Shown here: piece after piece, positions 8,461 to 16,894 of the stretch
Layout of the letters: each line of letters opens with the position of its first letter
Numbering within the stretch: position 1 is the first letter of the stretch
Source of the DNA: Paradesulfitobacterium ferrireducens
GTDB taxonomy: Bacteria > Bacillota > Desulfitobacteriia > Desulfitobacteriales > Desulfitobacteriaceae
DNA: 64,000 bases
Reading direction: 5' to 3'
NCBI RefSeq assembly: GCF_017310645.1
Contig: NZ_JAFLRH010000015.1
Coordinates: 1-64,000, forward strand
Translations under genes and position numbers: made by a program
Notes under the pieces: generated by a model
The model's database searches: none
What the model was told of the DNA's origin: nothing
Seen by the model: only the letters and a program-made list of their open reading frames with translations

Positions 8461-9731
8461 CCGCCCTCACTTCCTGATTTAGCACTGAACCAACCCGCCC
8501 TTAGTCCCCCGCCGCTATAGGCGGCTGGTGCCAAAGGGCGGTTAAGTCCAGTATTGACTCGACTAACATTCTGAGGGGGTTGAAACCCCCTCAGAGTGAA
8601 GTCTCGTTTAACCCGGGCCGGCATCCCTTCATAAAATTGGTCCGTGGGATTTAAGACCACCTGATCGCCCTCTTTCAGCCCACTGACCACCTCCTGATTG
8701 TTATCGCCTGCGATGCCCAAGTTCACTTCCGTTTTGCGAACTTTCCCCCCCTCCAGGCGGTAGACAAAATTTTTATTCTGTTCCTGAAACAAGGCTTCCT
8801 GGGGAATCGCCAACACGTTTGCTTTCGCAGCTACAAGAATATCCACATCGACGCTAAAACCGGGTTTAAGCTCGGATGATGCTTGTTCAAGAACGACTTT
8901 CACCTTGACTGCAGGGGCAGGGTTCGTTTGCAGCCCGGGGGCTATCTGGGCTTGCAGCGCCACATCGGCTACAGTTCCGGGAAGAAAGCTCTCTTTAATC
9001 AGCCGGCCTCTGATTTCGGCTTTTTGCCCGGGTTGCACCCGGGCGGCATCGACCTCATTCAGGCTGAGATCAATATTTAACTTGCTTAAATCCCCAATGA
9101 CAGCCAGCGGCGCCTGTACTGAGGCCAGGTTTCCTTCCTGAGCATTCACTTCCAGCACGGTCCCACTCAAAGAGCTTTTGAGGGTTAATTGAGCCCGTTG
9201 GGCCTGGGCAGCGTTTACGCCGGCCTGAGCCTGTTTGACTGCGGCCTCCGCTTGGTTTAGGGCCATTTCCGCCTGTCTGATCGCTGCGGGATTAGGCTGA
9301 TTCACAGAAGCCGTTTGGGTATCAGGCACTGACATCACTGACTGAATTGGGTTTGATTTCGCAGCGTCAAGGTTTGCCTGGGCCAAATCGCGGTTGGCTT
9401 TGGCCGCGTCAAGGGCAGCTTGGGCTTGATTTATTTGGGCATTGACCAATGCCGGATCCAGTTCGATCACCGCAGCTCCCGCTTGGACGCTGTCTCCGGT
9501 TTTAACCGCTACTTTCACAACCCGGGCCGGGCTTAGGGTCCTTATTTCCTGAGTCTTCTCCGGTTTGACTGTCCCGCTGGTATGAACCACCTCTTGCAGG
9601 GCAGTAGGCTTGACCACAACCACTGATACTTGCATAGGATCTTCAGGCTTGCCATAGACACTCCAAATTCCCCATCCGAGCGCGGCCAGGGCAATAATCC
9701 CTGCTGCACTCCACGCGGCTTTGTGCTTCAT
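8457..9731 (-). CDS. MacA/HlyD-family periplasmic adaptor with repeat-derived C-terminus
   Basis: A 424-residue membrane fusion protein: N-terminal anchor (about 5-25), lipoyl half-motif (VVKVAVKTGDSVQAGAAVIEL), an alpha-hairpin rich in Ala/Gln/Asn (about 95-180, containing a Pro/Ser insert), the second lipoyl half, and beta-barrel domains to about 370. It would couple the FtsX-type permease to export. The last roughly 45 residues, from VKRDFTLRG to GWFSA, are a translation of the structured repeat at 8483-8612, read on the opposite strand without a stop. After the repeat the frame continues for seven codons to the ATGA overlap with the permease. Confidence 0.88.
   Translation of the reverse strand: MKHKAAWSAAGIIALAALGWGIWSVYGKPEDPMQVSVVVVKPTALQEVVHTSGTVKPEKTQEIRTLSPARVVKVAVKTGDSVQAGAAVIELDPALVNAQINQAQAALDAAKANRDLAQANLDAAKSNPIQSVMSVPDTQTASVNQPNPAAIRQAEMALNQAEAAVKQAQAGVNAAQAQRAQLTLKSSLSGTVLEVNAQEGNLASVQAPLAVIGDLSKLNIDLSLNEVDAARVQPGQKAEIRGRLIKESFLPGTVADVALQAQIAPGLQTNPAPAVKVKVVLEQASSELKPGFSVDVDILVAAKANVLAIPQEALFQEQNKNFVYRLEGGKVRKTEVNLGIAGDNNQEVVSGLKEGDQVVLNPTDQFYEGMPARVKRDFTLRGFQPPQNVSRVNTGLNRPLAPAAYSGGGLRAGWFSAKSGSEGG
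8483..8612 (+). repeat. Structured element S (HEARO/omega-RNA-like), copy A, inside a CDS
   Basis: About 130 nt, with the 5'-3' order given on the plus strand. Terminal TGAAC / GTTTA closes the element. Stem 1 is AACCCGCCCT / AAGGGCGGTT enclosing CCGCC-GCTATA-GGCGG. Stem 2 is AGTCCA / TTGACT. Stem 3 is CATTCTGAGGGGG / CCCCCTCAGAGTG. Compared with copies B (38367-38558) and C (42302-42431), stem 3 shows a compensatory change (CTG/CAG here, CAG/CTG there). It lies wholly within the 3' end of the macA-like gene on the opposite strand. The overall form resembles HEARO RNA, the omega-RNA of IscB elements, but no IscB or TnpB gene is near. Confidence 0.75.
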
Positions 9732-9761
9732 CCTGAGATCACCTCGATTTCGTCCGTTATG

Positions 9762-11033
9762 TCAATCTTGCCACTCGAACTCGAGCTCCCCGATCCGAAC
9801 CAAATCCCCTTCTTTGATCCCCTGGGCCCGCAGAGCATCATCCACCCCCATAACCTTTAAAATATTTTGGAAGCGATGTAGGCCTTCCTCGCTTTCAAAA
9901 TGCGTCATGATTACATGTTTCTCCAATTCCTTGCCGCTTAGGACAAAAACGCCTTCTTCCTGATCAAGCCGGAAGCGCTCCTGCGGTTCGGCTTTGGTCA
10001 TCCGGTGCTGGCTGCTGCGGTCTACTATCCCAGGCAAAGGAATATTGGGCAACAGCTCTTTGATGCGGAACATTAACGGTTCTAACCCGTCACCGGTGGC
10101 GGCTGACACTGCGAAAATTTCATATTGATCGTTGAGCGACGCACGCAAACGCTCTAAGTTGTCCTCGGCACCCGGAATGTCCATTTTATTAGCGACGACC
10201 AGCATCGGGCGTTCCGCCAGATAAGGGCTGTATAAGCGCAGTTCTTCCCGGATAATCCGGAAATCTTCCAGCGGATCGCGGTTTTCGGAACCGGAAATAT
10301 CTAAAACATGGAGTATAAGGCGGGTGCGCTCCGTATGGCGCAAAAATTCATGACCCAGACCGGCCCCGGTATGTGCTCCTTCGATCAACCCAGGGATATC
10401 GGCAATGACGAAACTTTCCCCGTCTTCAAAATCTACCACTCCCAAATTAGGGACCAGCGTGGTAAAGGGATAATCCGCAATTTTCGGCTTCGCGGCCGAC
10501 ACCTGGGAGATCAAGGTCGATTTACCGACATTCGGAAACCCTACCAAGCCCACATCAGCCAAGAGTTTCAGTTCAAGCAGCAGCCAGCGTTCCTCCCCAG
10601 GCTCACCGTTTTCGGCCAAGGTCGGGGCTTTGTTAGTATTGCTTAAGAAACGGGCATTACCCCGTCCTCCCCGGCCCCCGCGCGCCACGACCACCTTCTG
10701 TCCGTTCTCAGTGAGATCAGCCAGAATTTCTCCGGTTTCGGCATCTTTAATCAAGGTTCCGGCGGGAATGCGCAAAACGAGGTCTTCCCCCCCTTTGCCA
10801 TGCATGTTTTTTCCTTCCCCATGCTTGCCGCGGTCAGCTTTATAATGCCGTTTATACCGAAAATCCACCAGAGTTCTTAAGCCCTCATCCGCCACCAGGA
10901 TAATGCTCCCGCCCCGGCCGCCGTCCCCGCCGCTGGGGCCGCCTTCCGGAACATATTTCTCCCGGCGGAAGGCCACGGCTCCGGCGCCTCCGTCCCCGCC
11001 CTTAACATAAATTTTTGCCTGATCGTAAAACAT
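9762..11033 (-). CDS. obgE: GTPase Obg/CgtA
   Basis: Essential GTPase of late 50S ribosome assembly, linked in Gram-positives to stress and sporulation entry. The 423 residues comprise the glycine-rich Obg fold (1-158, [15 protein letters not shown] and [10 protein letters not shown]), the G domain (G1 GFPNVGKS at about 164-171; G3 [10 protein letters not shown]4 NKMD) and a C-terminal OCT domain (about 350-423). It lies downstream of rplU-prp-rpmA and spo0B, the order found in Bacillus (rplU, ysxB, rpmA, spo0B, obg), and five bases after spo0B. Confidence 0.97.
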   Translation of the reverse strand: MFYDQAKIYVKGGDGGAGAVAFRREKYVPEGGPSGGDGGRGGSIILVADEGLRTLVDFRYKRHYKADRGKHGEGKNMHGKGGEDLVLRIPAGTLIKDAETGEILADLTENGQKVVVARGGRGGRGNARFLSNTNKAPTLAENGEPGEERWLLLELKLLADVGLVGFPNVGKSTLISQVSAAKPKIADYPFTTLVPNLGVVDFEDGESFVIADIPGLIEGAHTGAGLGHEFLRHTERTRLILHVLDISGSENRDPLEDFRIIREELRLYSPYLAERPMLVVANKMDIPGAEDNLERLRASLNDQYEIFAVSAATGDGLEPLMFRIKELLPNIPLPGIVDRSSQHRMTKAEPQERFRLDQEEGVFVLSGKELEKHVIMTHFESEEGLHRFQNILKVMGVDDALRAQGIKEGDLVRIGELEFEWQD

Positions 11034-11038
11034 ATTTT

Positions 11039-11602
11039 TTACTCCCCTAAAATAAGTTCAATGGCAGTGGCCTTTTGCTCCCCTGCCTTCTTTCCTGTTT
11101 CTCCGGTTGGGGGGTACAACTCAAACTTAAAGCTGAGTCCAGCCTCATTCACTGCTTTGCTGTCTTCAGCATCTCCCGGTTCCCGTCCGAGGGTGAGCAC
11201 GGTTTTTAACGGCAACTCTTGTGAGTGCAAGCTTAATTCCAGACATTCGCTAGTGTACCCGTACAAGGCTTGAAGGTATTCCTCCCGCCAATATTTCGAC
11301 CAAAATTCTTCTTCGTTCCATTCTTTGGCTAACTTAAGTTCAAGTGGAATTCCCTCTTTATGTAATTTAACGATTAGAGTCAAAATACATGCGGAGGCAG
11401 ACTTTTCCGGAATTAAGCCTGCCAGTTGTTCTGCCTCAAACTCCGGCAGCATGGTACGTATGTATTGCAAAGCTTTTTCCGCGTGATTCAACTGGAGATA
11501 GCCGGTTACCACCTGCCAATGATTAAGGAAATCATGGCGTTGAAGCCGGTAGGCTTCTAACAGCTCTCCGATTAGTAGTTTATCCACTTGAGGCATATCC
11601 AT
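11039..11602 (-). CDS. spo0B: Spo0B-like sporulation phosphotransferase
   Basis: In Bacillus, Spo0B passes phosphate from Spo0F to Spo0A to start sporulation. This 187-residue protein starts with the Spo0B alpha-helical hairpin (about 10-65) containing [11 protein letters not shown]; His23 is the expected phosphorylated residue. The C-terminal half is weakly conserved, as is usual in the family, and resembles a degenerate kinase ATP-binding fold. Position between rpmA and obgE supports the call. Whether a Spo0F partner exists cannot be seen here; in many Clostridia Spo0A is phosphorylated directly and Spo0B relatives have unknown roles. Confidence 0.75.
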   Translation of the reverse strand: MDMPQVDKLLIGELLEAYRLQRHDFLNHWQVVTGYLQLNHAEKALQYIRTMLPEFEAEQLAGLIPEKSASACILTLIVKLHKEGIPLELKLAKEWNEEEFWSKYWREEYLQALYGYTSECLELSLHSQELPLKTVLTLGREPGDAEDSKAVNEAGLSFKFELYPPTGETGKKAGEQKATAIELILGE

Positions 11603-11642
11603 TTCCCTTTCACAGTATTAGTACACATTAATCTAATAAGCC

Positions 11643-11671
11643 TAAAAAAACCCCTGGGGTTAACCCAGGGG
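11643..11671 (-). terminator. Terminator after rpmA
   Basis: CCCCTGGG-TTAA-CCCAGGGG stem followed on the minus strand by a run of seven T. It ends the rplU-prp-rpmA transcript before spo0B. Confidence 0.85.
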
Positions 11672-11678
11672 TGATGTC

Positions 11679-11978
11679 TTATTGAGCTTGCGCTGCTGGG
11701 CGCTCTGCATAGATGCTGACTTGTTTGCGGTTGCGGTCTTTGCGTTCAAACTTTACATATCCGTCTATCAAGGCAAATAAGGTGTCATCTTTGCCAAGCC
11801 CGCAGTTTTTGCCTGCATGAAACTTGGTGCCGCGCTGCCTTACGATGATGTTGCCGGCGGTGACGAACTGGCCGTCTCCCCGTTTAACTCCTAAGCGCTG
11901 AGCCGCACTATCACGGCCGTTGCGCGAACTTCCCACCCCTTTTTTATGGGCGAAAAGCTGCAGATTCATTTTTAGCAT
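11679..11978 (-). CDS. rpmA: 50S ribosomal protein L27 (bL27) with Prp cleavage extension
   Basis: A 99-residue large-subunit protein near the peptidyl transferase centre. Its N-terminus [14 protein letters not shown] carries the short extension typical of Firmicutes, which the protease Prp removes between LQLF and AHKKG. The ATG at 11978 is chosen because GGAGGAGGTGG lies just upstream; a GTG three codons earlier overlaps that site. The prp gene is immediately upstream and overlaps by seven bases, so the protease and substrate are co-made. Confidence 0.97.
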   Translation of the reverse strand: MLKMNLQLFAHKKGVGSSRNGRDSAAQRLGVKRGDGQFVTAGNIIVRQRGTKFHAGKNCGLGKDDTLFALIDGYVKFERKDRNRKQVSIYAERPAAQAQ

Positions 11979-12304
11979 GGAGTCCACCTCCTCCGCTCTA
12001 TTATTAAATACCGGTCACCATAAGTCTGCTGGATTTCTTCAACCGCTTGGCTCATGGTGTGTAAAATCCATTGGGCCTGATTAAGCTCGGGTTCGCTAAG
12101 TTCAGGAAGAACACACCTTACATAACCGTCCTCCCCTTCCACTTGCGGAAGTCTGGACAAGTAGTGTTCCAACCCGTTGGCTGCGGCGATGCTTAAAGCC
12201 GAGACTGCAGCGCACACAATATCTTCGCCGTAAGCCCCATACCCTGCATGCCCGCTGAATTCAAACTCACGGACCCTGTCTTCTTGATCGAGCCATAAGG
12301 TCAA
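11972..12304 (-). CDS. prp: Ribosomal-processing cysteine protease Prp
   Basis: Cleaves the N-terminal extension of L27 so that the ribosome can be assembled. About 110 residues; the catalytic motif [20 protein letters not shown] carries His near residue 20 and Cys near 32. The start is not clear: the frame is open back into rplU, but the conserved part begins at [11 protein letters not shown], where a TTG (12304) is preceded by AGGGA at six bases. Located between rplU and rpmA as in most Firmicutes. Confidence 0.9.
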   Translation of the reverse strand: MTLWLDQEDRVREFEFSGHAGYGAYGEDIVCAAVSALSIAAANGLEHYLSRLPQVEGEDGYVRCVLPELSEPELNQAQWILHTMSQAVEEIQQTYGDRYLIIERRRWTPC

Positions 12305-12329
12305 GCGAATTCCCTGAGCTTGACTCGGT

Positions 12330-12641
12330 TTACGCTTGGAGTGCTTCGACACGGACCTTCGTGTAGGGTTGGCGATGCCCTTGCTTGCGGCGGTAGTTCT
12401 TTTTCGGTTTGTATTTGAAGACAATAATCTTCTCCCCTTTACCGTGCTCCACCACTTTGAGCATAGCCTTGGCACCGTCTACCAGAGGGCTTCCGACCTT
12501 GACTGCTCCGTCCTGGGCCACCAGCAGAACACGGTCAATCGTAACCGTATCCCCAACATTGGCATCCAGCTTTTCGACTTTGAGCACATCGCCTTCTTGC
12601 ACCCGGTATTGCTTGCCACCTGTTTCAATCACTGCGTACAT
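12330..12641 (-). CDS. rplU: 50S ribosomal protein L21 (bL21)
   Basis: Binds 23S rRNA and contacts L20 in the large subunit. The 103 residues start [15 protein letters not shown] and end with the [19 protein letters not shown] signature. GGAGGTG lies six bases upstream of the ATG at 12641. First gene of the rplU-prp-rpmA operon; the upstream 110 bases may form the L21 leader. Confidence 0.98.
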   Translation of the reverse strand: MYAVIETGGKQYRVQEGDVLKVEKLDANVGDTVTIDRVLLVAQDGAVKVGSPLVDGAKAMLKVVEHGKGEKIIVFKYKPKKNYRRKQGHRQPYTKVRVEALQA

Positions 12642-12649
12642 TCTTACAC

Positions 12650-12765
12650 CTCCCAAATCCTAGACTCGCCTCTCCAGGCCGGCTAACTTGCAAAAGCAAC
12701 TCAGTAAATTTCGTGATACTTGCTGATTAGCAAACTGAGTCGATTTAGCAGCGTTAGTCAGTTTC
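12650..12765 (-). promoter_or_regulatory. Possible L21 leader (autoregulatory 5' UTR of rplU)
   Basis: The region before rplU can form stems on the minus strand, including AACTCAG / CTGAGT arms around 12698-12740. Firmicute rplU-prp-rpmA operons commonly have an L21 leader RNA here. The assignment rests mainly on position. Confidence 0.4.
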
Positions 12766-12850
12766 TATGCCTGTTACGAGCGGTTGCGGCAGAGAGCCAC
12801 CACATTTTAATATTTTAGCACCGGCTCAGTCAGTATGTCAAATAATTTTC

Positions 12851-13099
12851 TCATCCCCCGGCCAAAAGCGGAAAGAGCTTGAGAGCATCACCGGCTTGCA
12901 CCGGTTCATCCGCCAGAACCTGGCGGCCATTCAGGGTAATAAGCACCGGCTCCTGCTCCGGTATATGCAAACGCCTGAGAACATCTCCCGCTGTACACGG
13001 GAAATCCATCTCAAGTTCGACAGTCCCTCCGGCTCCGGCAGGAGCATACTTCTGCAGTGTTAAATTAAGCTTAATTGCAACCGTTTTACTCATTTGCAT
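12851..13099 (-). CDS. MoaD/ThiS-like sulfur carrier protein
   Basis: An 82-residue ubiquitin-fold protein ending in LLAGG, with the C-terminal Gly-Gly that is adenylated and thiocarboxylated. ITLNGRQV and AGDALKLFPL match the beta-grasp fold. MoaD acts in molybdopterin synthesis, ThiS in thiazole synthesis; MoaD-like copies often accompany tungsten aldehyde ferredoxin oxidoreductases. It lies 30 bases downstream of the aspartokinase gene and 4 kb from aor, so a role in the tungsten or molybdenum cofactor of Aor is the best guess. The ATG at 13099 is preferred over the TTG one codon before. Confidence 0.8.
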   Translation of the reverse strand: MQMSKTVAIKLNLTLQKYAPAGAGGTVELEMDFPCTAGDVLRRLHIPEQEPVLITLNGRQVLADEPVQAGDALKLFPLLAGG

Positions 13100-13129
13100 C
13101 AACTTTTTCCTTGCTTTTTACCCATTGGA

Positions 13130-14512
13130 TCACGCCAAACACAAATCTTCGTTTAAGCTGATAATGGCCTTCTTGTACATCTCCCGGTCAATCACGAATT
13201 GCATATTCACCTGACGCAGCGACTGAGACACACAGTTAACATTAATATCGTTCTTGGCCAGAGTATTGGTAGCCCGGGCCAAAATCTTCGGCATAGCAAT
13301 GTTGGAACCGATCACACACACGATCGCTGCTTTTTCCACTGTAACTGTTTGATAGTTGTTCTCGAGTTCCGCGATGAAATCATCGCTTAAATCCGTTTCC
13401 CAAATCACGACGGAGATGCTGTTGGCATTGGTGGCTTTCATAATATAGCTGATATTATGGTGCTTAAGAATCTCCATCAGTTCCATGTCAAATCCGATCT
13501 CTCCCACCATGGAAGTATCATGAATTTCCACAACGGCGATTTTATCTGAACCGGCAATAATTTCAATCTTTGCTTCCGGTCCGATATAGTCCTTCGTAAT
13601 GACCGTTCCGGGGTGATCCGGTTCAAAGGTATTCTTGATGCGTAAATTGATTCCGGCCATTTCGAGGGGTTTGGACGCATTGGGGTGGATCGCCTCCATG
13701 CCGATATCGGCCAGCTGGTCAGCTACATCGTAATTGGTCCAGCCCACCGGTACAGCTTTGTCCACACCCACTATTTTAGGGTCTGCCGAGGATAAATGAT
13801 ATTCTTTATGAATAATCGCTTCATCCGCCTTAAGATAAGTAGCAATCCTAGAAAAGGTTATCTCCGAGTAACCCCGGTCAAATTCACGCATGATTCCTTC
13901 TTTTCCTTTAGTATACCCTGTAGCCACAATAATTGAATCATATGGATTTATATCTTTGAAAGACTTCTCAATACGTTCGCTTATCGTGAGTTGTTTAGAA
14001 TCGCGAAATCCGGTCAAATCAACCATTTTGGCAGAAATCCCGTTATTTGCTAAAATATTTACGGTATTAAACGCAGAATGAGCCTCCCCAATCGATGCCA
14101 GCAACTCCCTGGCCGCCGAGAAAATGCTGTCCCGTGCAACATACCCGGAAGCAATTATGTCTTCCATGCTGCTCAGATAAGCCTTTACTTGCATAATCCG
14201 CTCGGTAAGAAATTCACGGCAGGTATGATAATCCAGACCAATCCCCGTAAACGATTCATTAATGTTAAGGAGCTTATTTAATAAGCTGTCGAGAGAAGTC
14301 GCATAATCCTCACCCTTAATAAAGTGCTGATAAATGCCAGGCGCTTTGGTTTTTTTATCTTCCAGCAGCAAATTGGTCACGCCACCATAAGCCGAAACAA
14401 CAAAAACTCTTCCATAGCGAAATCCTTTGGAACCTGGCAACCCGATTATATTCTGAAGCACATCATGAAATTGGGTCATGGATGTGCCGCCGATCTTTTC
14501 CACCGTAAGCAT
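13130..14512 (-). CDS. Aspartate kinase, ectoine-cluster (Ask_Ect) type
   Basis: Phosphorylates aspartate, the first step to lysine, methionine, threonine and ectoine. The 460-residue protein has an N-terminal kinase domain starting EKIGGTSM (in place of the usual KFGGTS), FVVSAYGGVTNLLLEDKK, ATGYTKGKEGIMREFDRGYSE and KEYHLSSADPKIVG, then tandem ACT domains (about 320-455). These strings follow the Ask_Ect form found beside ectABC rather than LysC or ThrA. No ect gene is in the window; the neighbours are a MoaD-like gene and a sigma-54 activator. The ATG at 14512 has GTGGAGG upstream, so a longer frame to 14554 is rejected. Confidence 0.88.
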   Translation of the reverse strand: MLTVEKIGGTSMTQFHDVLQNIIGLPGSKGFRYGRVFVVSAYGGVTNLLLEDKKTKAPGIYQHFIKGEDYATSLDSLLNKLLNINESFTGIGLDYHTCREFLTERIMQVKAYLSSMEDIIASGYVARDSIFSAARELLASIGEAHSAFNTVNILANNGISAKMVDLTGFRDSKQLTISERIEKSFKDINPYDSIIVATGYTKGKEGIMREFDRGYSEITFSRIATYLKADEAIIHKEYHLSSADPKIVGVDKAVPVGWTNYDVADQLADIGMEAIHPNASKPLEMAGINLRIKNTFEPDHPGTVITKDYIGPEAKIEIIAGSDKIAVVEIHDTSMVGEIGFDMELMEILKHHNISYIMKATNANSISVVIWETDLSDDFIAELENNYQTVTVEKAAIVCVIGSNIAMPKILARATNTLAKNDINVNCVSQSLRQVNMQFVIDREMYKKAIISLNEDLCLA

Positions 14513-14585
14513 CTTTTTTCCTCCACAAAAGTTAATATTCAAGATCTGACACAACGATTAATTTTACCACATGGACATCATTAAC

Positions 14586-16481
14586 TTAAAGCGTAATATT
14601 TAACTCTTTCATTTTCCGATAAAGAGTATTTCGTCCAATTCCAAGCAAGCGGGCAGCCGGTGCGATTTTTCCTCCTGTACGGTTCAGCGTTTTGATAATG
14701 GCTTCCCTGGTCTGTTCCTGCAAGAGACCGGGAGAGCTTTCAGACTTGGCGTCAGGTATCCATTGAGCACCGGCAGTCATCTCCTGCCCTAAGAGTTTGG
14801 GATCCTGAATCTTTTTGCGGGATAATTCTGGGGGCAGGTCCGAAACGTTTAAGACCGGACCGTCAGCTAAAGCAACCATTCCTTCAATACAATTTTCTAA
14901 TTCCCGCACATTCCCCGGCCAGGAGTATGAAAGCAAACAGGAATAGACTTCCGGAACAACCTGCAACGGAGGTTTACCCAAAGCCGCGCTGCATTTCTCA
15001 ATGAAGTGAGGAATGAGATCAAAAATATCGTCGGTCCGTTCCCGCAGAGGAGGCAGCTCCACAGTCACGACTTTTAACCGGTAATAAAGATCCAGACGAA
15101 ATTTCCCCTCGGCAACCAGAGCTGCCAGATCCTTATTGGTTGCCGCGATGACCCTCACGTCCAAATTTTGGGCTTTCGTTGCCCCAATCCGGTATACTTC
15201 TTTCTCCTGCAGAACCCGCAGTAGGGCTGCCTGAACATTCGGAGAAATATCCCCAATCTCATCCAGAAAAATAGTACCGCCCTGGGCAATTTCAAATTTG
15301 CCGGGTTGACCTCCCCGCTTGGCTCCGGTAAAAGCACCGTCTACATAACCGAATAGTTCACTTTCCATGAGGGAATCCGGCAGTGCAGCACAGTTTAGAG
15401 GGACAAAAGGCTTGTCCCGGCGCGGACCGAGCAAATGGATATGCCGCGCGATAATTTCCTTTCCGGTACCGCTTTCTCCTTGAATGAGAACCGAAGAATG
15501 AGTGGAAGCAACTTTAGCTGCCCGTTGTAAAACCTTACGGCTTGCCTCGCTGTTGCCAATCCAAAGGGTTCCGGAAGAAGGTACTACTGACGGAGACGGA
15601 AAAACAGGAACATCACTCATTAAAGAAGAGCGGGAAAACTGGCCAAAATCCATGAAGTTTGCGGAAACTTCAGTATGGGAACCTCCCTTGTGCAAGGGCT
15701 TACTTTGAAAAACCTCCCCGACAAAACGTCCGAGAATTTCTTCCCGCCGTCGTCCGATGGAATTAATCCCCGCCGGCGTAATTGCAGTGATTAGTCCATG
15801 ACTATCTATTTTTATATCCCCTTGAATCAAGAGGGAACCGGCTAGCTTCAAGCCTTCCCGGTAAATCCCGTAGCTATGCTCCAATTCTAAAAGCCGGAGA
15901 TTATATTCAATCATCCTGGTTCCCATGATCACAATATCGAGAAGGCGTTCTTCTGCTTTACTTGCTACCCCGCTAATATCCAAGACACCAAGCTGCTTTC
16001 CTTGACTGTCATGGATTGGAGCCGCCCAACAAGCTAAGAAATGATTTTCACGCACATAATGTTCACTTCCCAGAACTTTGAGGGGGATGTTTTCGGTTAA
16101 GGCCGTGCCAATGGCATTCGTGCCTTTAACTTCTTCACGCCAATTAGCCCCAGGGGAGAGATGCACCGTTTGCGCTTTGGTGAGAAAAGGAGGATCCCCT
16201 AAAGTTTCTAATACATAGCCGCTATCATCACTTAAGAGAACCAAATAGTTCTGGCCCTGCAAAAAATTAAACATAAGGGGCAGCACATTTTTGGAAGCCC
16301 GCACCAAATCTTCATTTTGAGCATATCTTTCCTGTAAAAGGTTAGCAGGAAGCAGATCATTTGTGGATACTTTTTCATGGCTGACACGGAAATCCCTACT
16401 ACGCTGCCAAGAACGGCTAATATGAACTTCAGCCGGAACATGTTCCCGCCCACTGATAAATGCCTGCCAAGCGTTTTCCAC
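14586..16481 (-). CDS. Sigma-54-dependent transcriptional activator, AcoR-like
   Basis: A 631-residue enhancer-binding protein: N-terminal GAF/PAS-type sensing region (about 70-300), AAA+ domain with Walker A GESGTGKE (about 335) and the sigma-54-contact loop GAFTGA (about 385), then a Fis-type helix-turn-helix (about 590-631, IAPAARLLGIGRNTLYRKM). AcoR-type proteins switch on catabolic genes for acetoin, alcohols or aldehydes. It is divergent from aor, and both aor and the next alcohol dehydrogenase gene have -24/-12 promoters with a common GRRCACTTTT half-site about 90-120 bp upstream, so these are the likely targets. No receiver domain is present; the signal is probably a small molecule. 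Confidence 0.92.
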   Translation of the reverse strand: MENAWQAFISGREHVPAEVHISRSWQRSRDFRVSHEKVSTNDLLPANLLQERYAQNEDLVRASKNVLPLMFNFLQGQNYLVLLSDDSGYVLETLGDPPFLTKAQTVHLSPGANWREEVKGTNAIGTALTENIPLKVLGSEHYVRENHFLACWAAPIHDSQGKQLGVLDISGVASKAEERLLDIVIMGTRMIEYNLRLLELEHSYGIYREGLKLAGSLLIQGDIKIDSHGLITAITPAGINSIGRRREEILGRFVGEVFQSKPLHKGGSHTEVSANFMDFGQFSRSSLMSDVPVFPSPSVVPSSGTLWIGNSEASRKVLQRAAKVASTHSSVLIQGESGTGKEIIARHIHLLGPRRDKPFVPLNCAALPDSLMESELFGYVDGAFTGAKRGGQPGKFEIAQGGTIFLDEIGDISPNVQAALLRVLQEKEVYRIGATKAQNLDVRVIAATNKDLAALVAEGKFRLDLYYRLKVVTVELPPLRERTDDIFDLIPHFIEKCSAALGKPPLQVVPEVYSCLLSYSWPGNVRELENCIEGMVALADGPVLNVSDLPPELSRKKIQDPKLLGQEMTAGAQWIPDAKSESSPGLLQEQTREAIIKTLNRTGGKIAPAARLLGIGRNTLYRKMKELNITL

Positions 16482-16510
16482 GATAACCCCTCCTCTTTCC
16501 TAAACCGAGG

Positions 16511-16612
16511 TATTCAGAATTCAGTAGTCAGAATGTCAAGAGAATATGTCTGCAAAATGTTATCGATGCGAGTCTCATTCTGAATTCTGGCTCCTGAGTA
16601 CTGAGTACTTTC
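16511..16612. repeat. Heptamer repeats flanking a short insert
   Basis: TATTCAG/AATTCAG/TAGTCAG heptamers (16511-16534) and their complements (16579-16612) surround about 40 bases of unrelated sequence. It lies between the sigma-54 activator start and the aor regulatory region. Confidence 0.7.
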
Positions 16613-16684
16613 TGAAAGATTAACTATTATAAGGATATCATGAACATTTACTTGAAACAACAATCCATAATATGTACTATTTTA

Positions 16685-16722
16685 GAGCACTTTTTAGCGT
16701 TTTTTATTTTTGGAACACTTTT
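16685..16722 (+). promoter_or_regulatory. Putative activator binding sites (UAS) of aor
   Basis: Two direct half-sites, GAGCACTTTTT (16685-16695) and GGAACACTTTT (16712-16722), 27 bp apart. The same half-site occurs as a dyad upstream of the alcohol dehydrogenase promoter (18671-18697). Distance to the sigma-54 promoter is about 90-120 bp, normal for an enhancer-binding protein. Confidence 0.55.
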
Positions 16723-16806
16723 ATTCATCATAAAAAAAAGAGTCATATTTTTTTCTTTTGTGGGATTTATCGCATATTGCGCAAGATTCTTTTTGCAAGA
16801 AATTAG

Positions 16807-16823
16807 CTGGTATACATTTTGCA
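16807..16823 (+). promoter_or_regulatory. Sigma-54 (-24/-12) promoter of aor
   Basis: CTGG-TATACATTTT-GCA: the invariant GG and GC are separated by ten bases. It is 72 bp upstream of the aor start and is not a canonical housekeeping promoter. The nearby divergent sigma-54 activator supports it. Confidence 0.75.
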
Positions 16824-16894
16824 ATAATAGTTCGAACAGAATAACAAATCGCAAATGCTAAAACCATTGCACGAGAATTAAAAGGAGGACGAGT

